A stretch of DNA of 64,000 bases, from NCBI RefSeq assembly GCF_000949455.1, contig NZ_JXXK01000008.1, forward strand, positions 66,247 to 130,246. Reading direction: 5' to 3'. The stretch is from Ruthenibacterium lactatiformans (GTDB lineage: Bacteria; Bacillota; Clostridia; Oscillospirales; Ruminococcaceae). The notes under the pieces are model-generated. The model saw only the letters and a list, made by a program, of their open reading frames with translations, had not been told where the DNA came from and ran no database searches. The translations under genes were made by a program, and so were the position numbers. This document shows positions 31,395 through 38,929 of this stretch, one piece after another; the first letter of the stretch is position 1; each line of letters begins with the position of its first letter.

Positions 31395-31485
31395 GTTAGT
31401 TAACGCTAACCTCACGCTGTTGAAAATTTGCGGCTTCGGCCGCTTCTTTTCACAGCTCTGGTTAGTTAAAGCTAACCAGAGCTGT
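31395..31485 (+). promoter_or_regulatory. Two palindromic operators (GTTAG-N6-CTAAC)
   Basis: GTTAG TTAACG CTAAC at 31395-31410 overlaps the expected transcription start. A second copy, GTTAG TTAAAG CTAAC, is the centre of a longer palindrome with 14-bp arms (31452-31485) ending 6 bp before the Shine-Dalgarno sequence. The half-sites resemble those of DtxR/IdeR-type metalloregulators, though the spacing is wider than the IdeR box. Confidence 0.6.
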
Positions 31486-31503
31486 GCTCCCGGAGGTGGA
31501 ATT

Positions 31504-32073
31504 TTGAGCGACGCATTTCTTTCGTTGTTGTGCACACATTGCGCGCCAACGCTTTCGGGCGTAAAACCTGCCTGCATCTTTACGCTGCATAAGGAAAACA
31601 TCCCGGGCTGGCAAACGGAGCTTTCTTCGTGCCGCAGCCTGTTTTCCGGCAACGGCCTGCGTCTGCGCGTTTTGTGTGGCTGCCGTCGGCATCTTGTTAT
31701 CATGGTCTACCGCCCTGCATTGTTGCGGGAAAGCCTGCGCCAGCCGGAACGGCGCGCTTTTTTGCAGGCGTGCGGCTATCCCGTTTCAATGGGGACGGGA
31801 CGTTTGCTGGATGAGCTTTCGCGGCGGATGCGCAGTGCAAAAGCAGGCGGTTTCCCCCACGAGATCGGCTTGTTCCTGGGTTATCCTTTGGAAGATGTCA
31901 CCGGGTTCATCGCAGCAGGCGGCGCGGAGTATCGCTGTTCCGGCTGCTGGAAGGTATACGGCGACGTAGAACAGGCACAGCATCTGTTTCGTCGATACGC
32001 CGCCTGCCGCAAACGGTATCTGGCTATGGCGTCCAGCGGGCTGACACTTGGCGAAATGCTCGCCGCAGGCTGA
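31504..32073 (+). CDS. DUF3793 family protein
   Basis: 189-residue protein of a family common in Clostridia and usually found next to flavodoxin, as here. Recognisable parts: 'HCAPTLSGVKPACIFTL', a Cys-containing strand, 'HEIGLFLGYPLEDVTGFI' and 'CSGCWKVYGDVEQAQHLFRRYAACR' near the C-terminus. The TTG start is set by GGAGG 7 nt upstream and directly follows the second operator palindrome; an upstream extension would cross the operators. Function unknown. The context (strong repressible promoter, flavodoxin partner) suggests a role under iron or manganese limitation. Confidence 0.82.
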   Translation: MSDAFLSLLCTHCAPTLSGVKPACIFTLHKENIPGWQTELSSCRSLFSGNGLRLRVLCGCRRHLVIMVYRPALLRESLRQPERRAFLQACGYPVSMGTGRLLDELSRRMRSAKAGGFPHEIGLFLGYPLEDVTGFIAAGGAEYRCSGCWKVYGDVEQAQHLFRRYAACRKRYLAMASSGLTLGEMLAAG

Positions 32074-32114
32074 ACGCCCCGCTTTATCAATTCTAATCAC
32101 GGAGAGGTGTTTTT

Positions 32115-32543
32115 ATGAGCAAATCCGCAGTGATCTATTGGTCCGGGACGGGCAATACCGAAGCAATGGCGCAGGCCGTTCTGGACGGGTTGAACGGCGC
32201 CGGCGAGGACGCCGCGCTCTTTTCGGCAGACAGCGTTCGTGCCGCAGATGCGGCGCAATACGATAAACTGGCGCTGGGCTGTCCTGCAATGGGCGCCGAG
32301 GTGCTGGAAGAAAGTGTGTTCGAGCCGTTCTTTACCGAGCTTGAACCTCTGCTCTCCGGCAAAAAAATCGCCCTCTTTGGCTCTTACGGCTGGGGCGACG
32401 GACAGTGGATGCGCGATTGGCAGGACCGCTGCGCGGCCGCGGGGGCGGTTTTGTGCGGCGAGGGTCTGACAGTGAACGAGGCGCCCGACGACATCGCTCT
32501 GGCGGAATGCACCGCTCTCGGCAAGGCGCTGTCCCTTCTTTAA
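32115..32543 (+). CDS. Flavodoxin
   Basis: Short-chain FMN electron carrier of 142 residues that can replace ferredoxin when iron is scarce. The phosphate-binding loop is 'YWSGTGNTEAMAQAVL' at residues 8-23, the isoalloxazine-contacting loops are 'GCPAMGAEVLEE' near residue 55 and 'FGSYGWGDGQWM' near residue 88. It follows the DUF3793 gene after 41 bp and shares its promoter. A GC hairpin after the stop and the perfect hairpin at 32689 end the unit. Confidence 0.92.
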   Translation: MSKSAVIYWSGTGNTEAMAQAVLDGLNGAGEDAALFSADSVRAADAAQYDKLALGCPAMGAEVLEESVFEPFFTELEPLLSGKKIALFGSYGWGDGQWMRDWQDRCAAAGAVLCGEGLTVNEAPDDIALAECTALGKALSLL

Positions 32544-32688
32544 GGTGGCCCGGCCCGCAAACACCGGGCCATGACATAACGCTGGCACGCGCCCGCTCCC
32601 TCTGCCGGGTGTGACGCGCGGCGCGTGCCCCTCCTTTTTGCTTACTCCATTCCATCCTATTCTTCTTTTGTGGTGTTTCTCACAACGC

Positions 32689-32719
32689 AAAACAGGCCGT
32701 CCCGGGGACGGCCTGTTTT
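32689..32719 (+). terminator. Terminator of the flavodoxin operon
   Basis: AAAACAGGCCGTCC / GGACGGCCTGTTTT, a perfect 14-bp stem with a 3-nt loop and T-rich tail. Confidence 0.85.
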
Positions 32720-32766
32720 GCATGCCTGCTGTTTCCGATAACTTTCTGCTAAATTCCCCGAAAGTG

Positions 32767-32796
32767 CTGACATGAAGGCATCAAAAATGTTATAAT
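32767..32796 (+). promoter_or_regulatory. Promoter of the GGDEF-EAL gene
   Basis: CTGACA, 18 bp, TATAAT, about 120 bp before the start codon. Confidence 0.6.
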
Positions 32797-32914
32797 GGCA
32801 CGAACGGTACCTTATTTATGACTGTGCATGCCTTTTCCCCAGTTGCCGCACTCCCCCGTGCGCCGTCATGGACCGAATTTTATGGCACACTTGTGCCAAA
32901 AAGGAGGCTGGCTT

Positions 32915-35479
32915 ATGATGGATACGCCCCGCGAGAACTCCACTCACGACTCCGGTGTTTGGCTTCTGGACAGGATCATGAACCAGATGAACGCAGGCGT
33001 TTATATCACCGATGTGGACACGGACGAGATCCTGTTCATGAACAGCGGCATGAAAAAGCAGTTCGGCCTTGTGGAGCCGGAGGGAAAAATCTGCTGGCAG
33101 GTGCTTCAAAAAGGGATGAGCGAGCGCTGTCCCTTCTGCCCCGTGCCGCGTCTGCTGCGGGACGGCCCTTCCGCAGCACCGCTCCGCTGGGAGGAACATA
33201 ATACCAGCAACGGCTGCATCTATGAAAACTTCGACAGCCTGATTCAATGGCACGATGGCCGGCTCGTCCACTTTCAGCATTCGCTGGACGTAACGGAATA
33301 CCATAAGCTCTCCATTGCGGCAACCACCGACGAACTGACGGGCGCGCTGAACCGACGCGCGGGAAAGGCCGCGCTGGCGGAGATGGCCGCTGCATGCGCC
33401 CGAACAGGCGAACCTTTCTCGCTTTGCATGTTTGATGTGAACGACCTGAAAAAGGCCAATGACCATTTCGGGCATGCTGCCGGGGACCAGCTGCTCGTTT
33501 CCATTGCAGAGGCAGTGCGCGGCGTGCTGCAGGAAGGCGATGTGCTCTGCCGCCTGAGCGGAGATGAATTTCTGGCGCTGATGCGCGGCGCACCACGAGA
33601 GCAGGCGGTACAGCGTATGAATACAGCGCTGGCAGCCCTGCATGGAGTCCAGGCGCTGTCCGAGCAGGCGGACGCGTTTTCCTTCGGCGTTTTAACGCCG
33701 GAGCCGAACGGTCCCGCGCGCTCCGTCGCACAGCTATTAAGCGACGTGGATGAAAAGCTCCACGAAAAAAAGCGGCGTCTCCACATCGCCAACGCCCAGT
33801 ACGCGTTGCTGCATTCCCCACAGCGCAGCCCCGGCGTGGACTTCACCTATGATACGATTTATCTGCTGGACGCTCTGGTGCAGAGTACCGACGACTATGT
33901 CTACGTCTGCAACATGAAAACCGGCGTTTTTTGTTATCCCCAGGCCATGGTGGACGAGTTTGACCTGCCCGGCCGCGTCATTGCCAACGCGGCGGCCGTC
34001 TGGGGTGCGAAGGTGCATCCCAACGACAAGCAGGCGTTTCTGGAAGCCAACCAGGAAATCACGGACGGCCGTGCCGACAGCCATTGTGTCGAATACCGCG
34101 CCTGTAACCGCCACGGCGAATGGGTTTGGATGCGCTGCCGCGGGCACCTGGAGCGCGACGCGGGCGGCGAACCCGTATTGTTTGCGGGTATCATCACCAA
34201 CTTGGGAAAAAAGAACAAAGTGGACCACCTGACGGGCGTATTTAACAAATTCGAATTTGAGCACGAGGTGCGCCGCCTGCTGGACGCCCAGCCCCGCGAA
34301 GGTGTGTGCGTGCTGTTGTTCGGCATCGACGGCCTTAAACGCATCAACGGCCTGTACAATCGGTTGTTTGGGGATGAGGTCATCCGTATCGTCTGCCAAA
34401 AACTGCAGACGCTCGCTCCTCCGGGGGGCACAGTTTTTCGGCTGGACGGCGATGAATTCGGGGTCGTCCTGCGCGGCGGCACATTGCGTGCTGTCCAAGG
34501 CTATTTCGGTGCTGTGCAGCAGGCCTTCAGCACACAGCAAACCTTTGACGGCAGTAAATTTTTCTGTACGCTGTCTTGCGGATGTGCCTTTGCCCCGCAC
34601 GACGGCACCACCTATCTGGGCCTGCTGAAGTGCGCCAGCTCTGCGCTGGACCACGCCAAGCGCCACGGGAAGAACCGCATGGAGGTATTTTCGTCCGCCA
34701 TTCTCGGCCCGGCTGAGCGAGCCATGGAGCTGACGGAGCTTCTGCGGGAAAGCATCGAAAACGGCTGCAATGGTTTTTCTCTGCATTACCAGCCTGTCTT
34801 TTCGCCGGACGGGCGCCTTTGCGGCGCAGAGGCACTAAGCCGCTGGCAGTGTGCGCGGTTCGGCAGTGTGCCGCCCGGTGAGTTCATCGCACTGCTGGAA
34901 AAGAACGGCATGATCCTTTCCTTCGGCCGCTGGGCCTTTCGGCAGGCGGTGCGCCAGTGCGCGGTTTTTCTGGATGAGTATCCGGCGTTCAGCATGGCTG
35001 TCAATCTCTCCTGCCTGCAGCTGGAGGACCCGACCCTGGTGGAATATCTGGCCCAAACGCTGCGCGAAGAGGGCGTGAGCGCGGAGCATATCATCGTGGA
35101 ACTGACGGAAAGCTATCTCGCGCCGAATCTGGAACGGCTTTCGGGACTTCTGGCACAGATGCGCGGCCTGGGGCTGCGTGTGGCCATGGACGATTTCGGA
35201 ACGGGTTATTCCTCCCTCAGCGTCCTCAAGCACGCCCCTGTCGACATCGTGAAAATTGACCGGAGCTTTGTACAGGGGCTGTGCGGCAGTGCTTTCGACC
35301 ACTCTTTCGTACACCTGATGGTGGAGCTTTGCCACAGTGTAGGCATCCGCGTGTGTGTGGAGGGCGTAGAAACTACGGCCGAGCTTGCCGCTTTGCAGCC
35401 TTTCGGCGCGGATTATCTTCAGGGGTTTTTGCTGGGACATCCTGAGCCCGCAGCCCGTTTCGCGCCGTTGTTCCTGTAA
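32915..35479 (+). CDS. PAS-GGDEF-PAS-GGDEF-EAL cyclic di-GMP protein
   Basis: Soluble 854-residue multidomain protein. Order: PAS-like sensor (about 15-135, with a CPFCP cysteine pair near its end), GGDEF domain 1 starting 'TTDELTGALNRRAGK' with site SGDEF, a second PAS (about 320-440), GGDEF domain 2 starting 'KVDHLTGVFNKFEFE' with site DGDEF, and an EAL domain with 'EALSRW', 'NLSCLQLEDP', 'ELTES', 'DDFGTGYSSLSVLK' and 'KIDRSFV'. The EAL catalytic residues are intact, so it probably degrades cyclic di-GMP; the first glycine of both GGDEF motifs is changed, so cyclase activity is doubtful. AAGGAGG lies 7 nt before ATG. Confidence 0.92.
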   Translation: MMDTPRENSTHDSGVWLLDRIMNQMNAGVYITDVDTDEILFMNSGMKKQFGLVEPEGKICWQVLQKGMSERCPFCPVPRLLRDGPSAAPLRWEEHNTSNGCIYENFDSLIQWHDGRLVHFQHSLDVTEYHKLSIAATTDELTGALNRRAGKAALAEMAAACARTGEPFSLCMFDVNDLKKANDHFGHAAGDQLLVSIAEAVRGVLQEGDVLCRLSGDEFLALMRGAPREQAVQRMNTALAALHGVQALSEQADAFSFGVLTPEPNGPARSVAQLLSDVDEKLHEKKRRLHIANAQYALLHSPQRSPGVDFTYDTIYLLDALVQSTDDYVYVCNMKTGVFCYPQAMVDEFDLPGRVIANAAAVWGAKVHPNDKQAFLEANQEITDGRADSHCVEYRACNRHGEWVWMRCRGHLERDAGGEPVLFAGIITNLGKKNKVDHLTGVFNKFEFEHEVRRLLDAQPREGVCVLLFGIDGLKRINGLYNRLFGDEVIRIVCQKLQTLAPPGGTVFRLDGDEFGVVLRGGTLRAVQGYFGAVQQAFSTQQTFDGSKFFCTLSCGCAFAPHDGTTYLGLLKCASSALDHAKRHGKNRMEVFSSAILGPAERAMELTELLRESIENGCNGFSLHYQPVFSPDGRLCGAEALSRWQCARFGSVPPGEFIALLEKNGMILSFGRWAFRQAVRQCAVFLDEYPAFSMAVNLSCLQLEDPTLVEYLAQTLREEGVSAEHIIVELTESYLAPNLERLSGLLAQMRGLGLRVAMDDFGTGYSSLSVLKHAPVDIVKIDRSFVQGLCGSAFDHSFVHLMVELCHSVGIRVCVEGVETTAELAALQPFGADYLQGFLLGHPEPAARFAPLFL

Positions 35480-35602
35480 GTCGTGCAAAGACAGCCGCTG
35501 CACTACTGTTTTTGACGCATCTCCGGGCGCTTGGACTCCAAGCGGTGTGCCGTTCTGGCTCATGTGGCCGCATGGATTGCTTTGCTGCGCAAAGCCGCCA
35601 GA

Positions 35603-35638
35603 AAAAGCCGCTTTCCCTCGCGAGGGAAAGCGGCTTTT
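35603..35638. terminator. Bidirectional terminator
   Basis: Perfect 18-bp palindromic arms (AAAAGCCGCTTTCCCTCG and its complement) with T-runs on both strands, between convergent genes. Confidence 0.85.
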
Positions 35639-35659
35639 GATTTACCTTACGGAGCTGCA

Positions 35660-36034
35660 TTATTTTTCCGGTATCCGCGCGGCATATTCCTTAATTTTTT
35701 CAAAGCTCTCCGCACTGATGACATGCTCCACACGGCAGGCGTCCTCGGCCGCTGTCTCGGGCGAGACACCCAAACGAATCAGGCAGTCCGTCAACAGGCG
35801 GTGACGCTCATACACGCTCTCCGCCGCCGCGCGGCCCGTCTCTGTCAGACGGATGAAGCCGTCCCGGTCCACCGTGATGTATTCCGCACCGCGCAAAAGG
35901 CCCATGGCCCGGCTCACACTGGGCTTTGTAAACCCCAGCTTTGCGGCGATGTCAATGCTGCGTACCGCCCCTTTTTCATTCTGGAGCACCAGGATCGCCT
36001 CCAGATAATCTTCACGCGATTCAAACGAACGCAT
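35660..36034 (-). CDS. DtxR/MntR-family metal-dependent repressor
   Basis: 124-residue regulator with an N-terminal winged helix ('SREDYLEAILVLQNEKGAVRSIDIAAKLGFTKPSVSRAMGLL') and the metal-binding dimerisation helices ('YERHRLLTDCLIRLGVSPETAAEDACRVEHVISAESFEKI'), with the ERH and CRVEHVI ligand segments conserved. It lacks the SH3-like third domain, as do MntR-type members. ATG has GGAGG 8 nt upstream; the longer open frame upstream is not coding-like. Its own promoter overlaps a palindrome, suggesting autoregulation. It probably senses Mn or Fe; which one cannot be told from sequence. Confidence 0.9.
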   Translation of the reverse strand: MRSFESREDYLEAILVLQNEKGAVRSIDIAAKLGFTKPSVSRAMGLLRGAEYITVDRDGFIRLTETGRAAAESVYERHRLLTDCLIRLGVSPETAAEDACRVEHVISAESFEKIKEYAARIPEK

Positions 36035-36108
36035 TTCTCGTCCCTCCTGTCTGTGCTGTTTTGGGGCATGCGGCCCGTTGAACCAGGCCCTTGTAATAAA
36101 AACAGGCT

Positions 36109-36151
36109 GTAAACTATGTTTTAGTTTACCACATCCGCGCCGCTTTCTCAA
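36109..36151 (-). promoter_or_regulatory. Promoter and autoregulatory operator of the DtxR-type gene
   Basis: Minus strand TTGAGA (36146-36151), 17 bp, TAAACT (36123-36128). The -10 lies inside the palindrome GTAAACTA-N5-TAGTTTAC (36109-36129). A TTAGTT element is shared with the flavodoxin-operon operators. Confidence 0.6.
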
Positions 36152-36231
36152 GCGCGGCAGAATATGGCGTCGCCCGCGCGGCAAAATACCGCGCGGGCGA
36201 TGTTCCGTCTGTTTGAATTTCCCGTCAAAGA

Positions 36232-36336
36232 TTAATGAGTCATCCACAGTGTGAAAGCTGCCGCCAATGCAGCGCAGCCAACCAGCAAATACAGCCATTG
36301 AACCGGACGGCGCGCATGGGTTTTCTGCCCCGGCAC
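36232..36336 (-). CDS. Possible 34-residue membrane peptide
   Basis: Reads MPGQKTHARRPVQWLYLLVG then CAALAAAFTLWMTH: a basic N-terminus and one hydrophobic helix. GTG start with AAGGGG 8-9 nt upstream. It lies between the Rrf2 and DtxR-type genes in the same orientation. No family recognised; it could be chance, but the composition is protein-like. Confidence 0.35.
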   Translation of the reverse strand: MPGQKTHARRPVQWLYLLVGCAALAAAFTLWMTH

Positions 36337-36462
36337 AGCGAACGCCCCTTTCTCTTCACCGCATCGGGTGCGGCTTCATTCCATGGTTCTATTAAACCAC
36401 AGAAAAAGAACGATCCTGCTGCCGAAAGCCTTACAAAAAACTTACGGTTTTTATCCGGCGCG

Positions 36463-36900
36463 TCACAGCACACATTCCGGGTTGCCCCGCTGCCGGCTCA
36501 CCTCGGCAAGCATGGCCAGTGTCACCCTGTCCAACACATCGTTCACCGCGTCATCCATCTGTTCCCACAGCCAGCGCGTGGCGCACTGCTCCGCCCGCGG
36601 GCATTCCGGCGCGTCCTGTGCAAGGCACGCTACCGTAGCAAGGTCGCCCTCCGTCAGCCGCAGGATCTGCCCCGCTGTGTATTTCTCGGGGGCATAGGCC
36701 AATCGGTAACCGCCTTGTGCGCCGCGCACGCTGCGCACAAAGCCCGCTTTTACAAGCTGTGAGATGATCTGCTCCATATACTTTTCGCTGATCTGCTGAC
36801 GCGCAGCAATGCTTTTGACCGAACAGTACTCCTCAGGGTCCGCCAGTGCCAGATCCAGCATCAGGCGCAGCGCATAGCGCCCCCGGGTAGAAATTTTCAT
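36463..36900 (-). CDS. Rrf2-family regulator (IscR/CymR-like)
   Basis: 145-residue winged-helix repressor. 'MKISTRGRYALRLMLDLA' and 'SVKSIAARQQISEKYMEQIISQLVKAGFVRSVRGAQGGYRLA' are the family signature. A cysteine set C-x7-C-x5-C between residues 92 and 106 ('ACLAQDAPECPRAEQC') could hold a [2Fe-2S] cluster as in IscR, suggesting iron-sulfur or redox sensing; CymR-type members lack such cysteines. It stands alone with its own promoter, not next to isc/suf genes, but near the iron-linked flavodoxin operon and a metal repressor. Confidence 0.92.
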   Translation of the reverse strand: MKISTRGRYALRLMLDLALADPEEYCSVKSIAARQQISEKYMEQIISQLVKAGFVRSVRGAQGGYRLAYAPEKYTAGQILRLTEGDLATVACLAQDAPECPRAEQCATRWLWEQMDDAVNDVLDRVTLAMLAEVSRQRGNPECVL

Positions 36901-36953
36901 GGTACACGCATCCCTCTTGTTCCCCGCAAAAGGTGCAGAGATTTTTTCTTTTT

Positions 36954-36982
36954 ATTATAAACGGGGAATTGCGCGGCCGCAA
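36954..36982 (-). promoter_or_regulatory. Promoter of the Rrf2 gene
   Basis: Minus strand TTGCGG, 17 bp, TATAAT, about 55 bp before the ATG. Confidence 0.65.
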
Positions 36983-37116
36983 GTCAAAACCGGCAAAATA
37001 GATACGCTTTTTACTGCTTTTCTCCACAAAAAGACAAAGCAGGCCGCCCCGCGGGCTCTCTTTTCCAGAAAAGCCCTGCGGAACGGCCTGAAAACGGCGC
37101 AGAGCGTACCGGCGCT

Positions 37117-37275
37117 TTACAGATGATGCGCAAAGCCCTCGGCCAGCTTCTGCAGCTCGCCCTTCGTCGTCACACGCGCGTCCCATTGCAGGATCTGCGC
37201 GCGCACCGTTCCGGGCAGCGCGATCCACACATCCCGCAATTCCGGGTCCGCGCGGTAATATTCATCCAAAAGCAT
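37117..37275 (-). CDS. Mini-protein, paralogue of the upstream small gene (52 residues)
   Basis: Reads 'MLLDEYYRADPELRDVWIAL' then a segment with 'LPGTVRAQI' and 'KGELQKLAE'. ATG follows the upstream stop by 2 bp and has GGAGG 7 nt before it. Aligned with its neighbour, positions LP..V, the following A/I, D..V and the L..LAEN/G-like end match, indicating duplication. No transmembrane helix; predicted mostly helical. Function unknown. Confidence 0.65.
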   Translation of the reverse strand: MLLDEYYRADPELRDVWIALPGTVRAQILQWDARVTTKGELQKLAEGFAHHL

Positions 37276-37277
37276 GC

Positions 37278-37454
37278 TCAGCCCTCCGTTCTGCGTCCGC
37301 CGTCGTACAGCTTGGCCAGATTTTCAGCAAATACAGCCAGGCTGTCCAGATCCTCCAGCTCCACATCCGCGTGGCGTACGGCATTTTGTACGGGAGCCGG
37401 CAGGTTTTGATAAAATACGAGCATTTCCGGCGTGTAATCCTCAAGATTCTGCAT
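37278..37454 (-). CDS. Mini-protein (58 residues), first of a paralogous pair
   Basis: Acidic helical protein 'MQNLEDYTPEMLVFYQNLPA' followed by 'PVQNAVRHADVELEDLDSLA' and an end in 'AENLAKLYDGG'. GAGGTG lies before the chosen ATG (37454); an in-frame ATG 9 bp upstream is possible. It and the downstream gene make a tight two-gene unit between the Rrf2 gene and a divergent acetyltransferase gene. No known family recognised. Confidence 0.65.
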   Translation of the reverse strand: MQNLEDYTPEMLVFYQNLPAPVQNAVRHADVELEDLDSLAVFAENLAKLYDGGRRTEG

Positions 37455-37548
37455 TCTTTTCACCTCTTGCGGTTAGGATGCGCGGCGGCCGGGAAAATAT
37501 TCAAACGGTAAAAAACACCTGCGGCGGCCGGGAAAACCCATTTGGGGG

Positions 37549-37578
37549 TTGGCACTGGCGCATGGGGCGTGGTATGAT
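37549..37578 (+). promoter_or_regulatory. Promoter of the acetyltransferase gene
   Basis: TTGGCA, 18 bp, TATGAT with extended -10 TGG. Just upstream, the 16-bp sequence GCGGCGGCCGGGAAAA occurs twice (37482 and 37521), a possible regulator site. Confidence 0.55.
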
Positions 37579-37645
37579 AAGGTCAGGAATCAATGTAAAT
37601 GCCACTGGCGGCGCAGTGCGCCGCTCAAGCGAAAGGATCCTTGTT

Positions 37646-38866
37646 ATGCAATACACATCACTGCCCGACGGGTTCACCATTCAGGAGCTGGACGCCTCCC
37701 ATCTGGAGCAATTCAACGCACTGCTGCGCTATGCGTTCCAGGTAACGGAAGAGGAGCTGGTCCAGGTGGGCTGGCAGGAGGATGAAATCAAGCAGTCAAA
37801 ATTCCCCATTCTGGAATCAGCCCATGTACTGGGCTGCTTCGAGGGCAAAACGCTGGCCGCGCAGATCGCCGTATATCCCATGCAGGTAAATGTGGAAGGC
37901 TCGCTGCTGGATACCGGGTTCGTCACCGGCGTGGCCACCTATCCGGAATACGCGGGCATCGGCCTGATGAGCACGCTCATCCGCCAGGCGCTCACCGATA
38001 TGCGCGGGCGCGGACAGAGCATCTCGTTCCTGTGCCCGTACTCCATCCCCTTTTACCGTCACAAGGGCTGGGAGATCGTGTCGGACAAAATGACGTTCCG
38101 CATTCGGGACAATCAGCTGCCCAAGCCCCAGCCTGTGCCGGGAAAAGTGCGGCGCATCGCCTGGGACGATCCCTCCCTTGCCGCGGTGCATGACCGCTTT
38201 GCCGCCAAAACACACGGCTGTCTTGTGCGCAACGCGCTGGCCTGGGATGAATACTGGCGGTGGGATGTGGACGACGAGGTCGTGGCCATGTACTACGACG
38301 CCGCGGACGAGCCGCAGGGTTATCTTGTCTATCTGCTCAAGCGCGAGATCTTCAAGATCAAGGAAATGGTATATCTGAACGATGAGGCCCGGCGCGGCAT
38401 GTGGGATTATGTCACGGCCCACTATTCCATGGTCACCGAGGTCTCCGGCTGCAACTATACCAACCATTCGCTGGCTTTCACGCTGGAGGACAGCGATATC
38501 CGCGAGACCGTGCAGCCCTATGTGATGGCGCGCATCGTAGATTTTGCGGCGTTCATCATGAGCTATAATTTTGCCGAAGCCTCCTCGGGCGATGCCATAA
38601 CCTTCCTTATCCACGACAAAGTGCTGGACTGGAACGAACAGGAGTTTACCGTGCGGTTCCATGCAGACGGCACACATACGCTTTCGGCGGAACCGTCGCC
38701 CTACACCGCGGAAATGAGCATCGGCACGGCCATCTGCATGCTGATGGGTTACAAGCGCCCTGCATACCTGAAAAGCATTGACCGCCTGACGGCGGACGCC
38801 AAGACCACGGCGCTGCTGGAACGGCTGATTCCCACGGGCAAGGCATATTTTTCAGATTATATCTGA
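37646..38866 (+). CDS. GNAT N-acetyltransferase of the Eis type
   Basis: 406-residue protein with the Eis-like layout: an N-terminal GNAT domain ('GFVTGVATYPEYAGIGLMSTLIRQALTDMRGRG' carries the acetyl-CoA-binding V-x-P-x-x-R/A-G-x-G loop; 'FLCPYSIPFYRHKGWEIV' follows), a second degenerate GNAT-like domain, and a C-terminal SCP2-like domain ('AMSIGTAICMLMGYKRPAYL'-type end). Eis relatives acetylate amines, including aminoglycosides and peptides; the substrate here is unknown. AAGGA lies 8 nt before the ATG; a much longer open frame upstream is antisense to the mini-protein genes. Confidence 0.85.
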   Translation: MQYTSLPDGFTIQELDASHLEQFNALLRYAFQVTEEELVQVGWQEDEIKQSKFPILESAHVLGCFEGKTLAAQIAVYPMQVNVEGSLLDTGFVTGVATYPEYAGIGLMSTLIRQALTDMRGRGQSISFLCPYSIPFYRHKGWEIVSDKMTFRIRDNQLPKPQPVPGKVRRIAWDDPSLAAVHDRFAAKTHGCLVRNALAWDEYWRWDVDDEVVAMYYDAADEPQGYLVYLLKREIFKIKEMVYLNDEARRGMWDYVTAHYSMVTEVSGCNYTNHSLAFTLEDSDIRETVQPYVMARIVDFAAFIMSYNFAEASSGDAITFLIHDKVLDWNEQEFTVRFHADGTHTLSAEPSPYTAEMSIGTAICMLMGYKRPAYLKSIDRLTADAKTTALLERLIPTGKAYFSDYI

Positions 38867-38890
38867 AGCATTCCACGCAGAGCAATGCAA

Positions 38891-38917
38891 GACCGGGAGC
38901 CTGGAAGGCTCCCGGTC
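38891..38917. terminator. Bidirectional terminator
   Basis: GACCGGGAGCC/GGCTCCCGGTC with a 5-nt loop, then TTGTTTT, between the convergent acetyltransferase and citrate synthase genes. Confidence 0.85.
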
Positions 38918-38929
38918 TTGTTTTGTAAA

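Noticed and set aside
36240..36473. A 77-codon frame between the DtxR-type and Rrf2 genes
   Set aside because: Cys/Arg-rich, no ribosome site; another frame gives a more protein-like short peptide.
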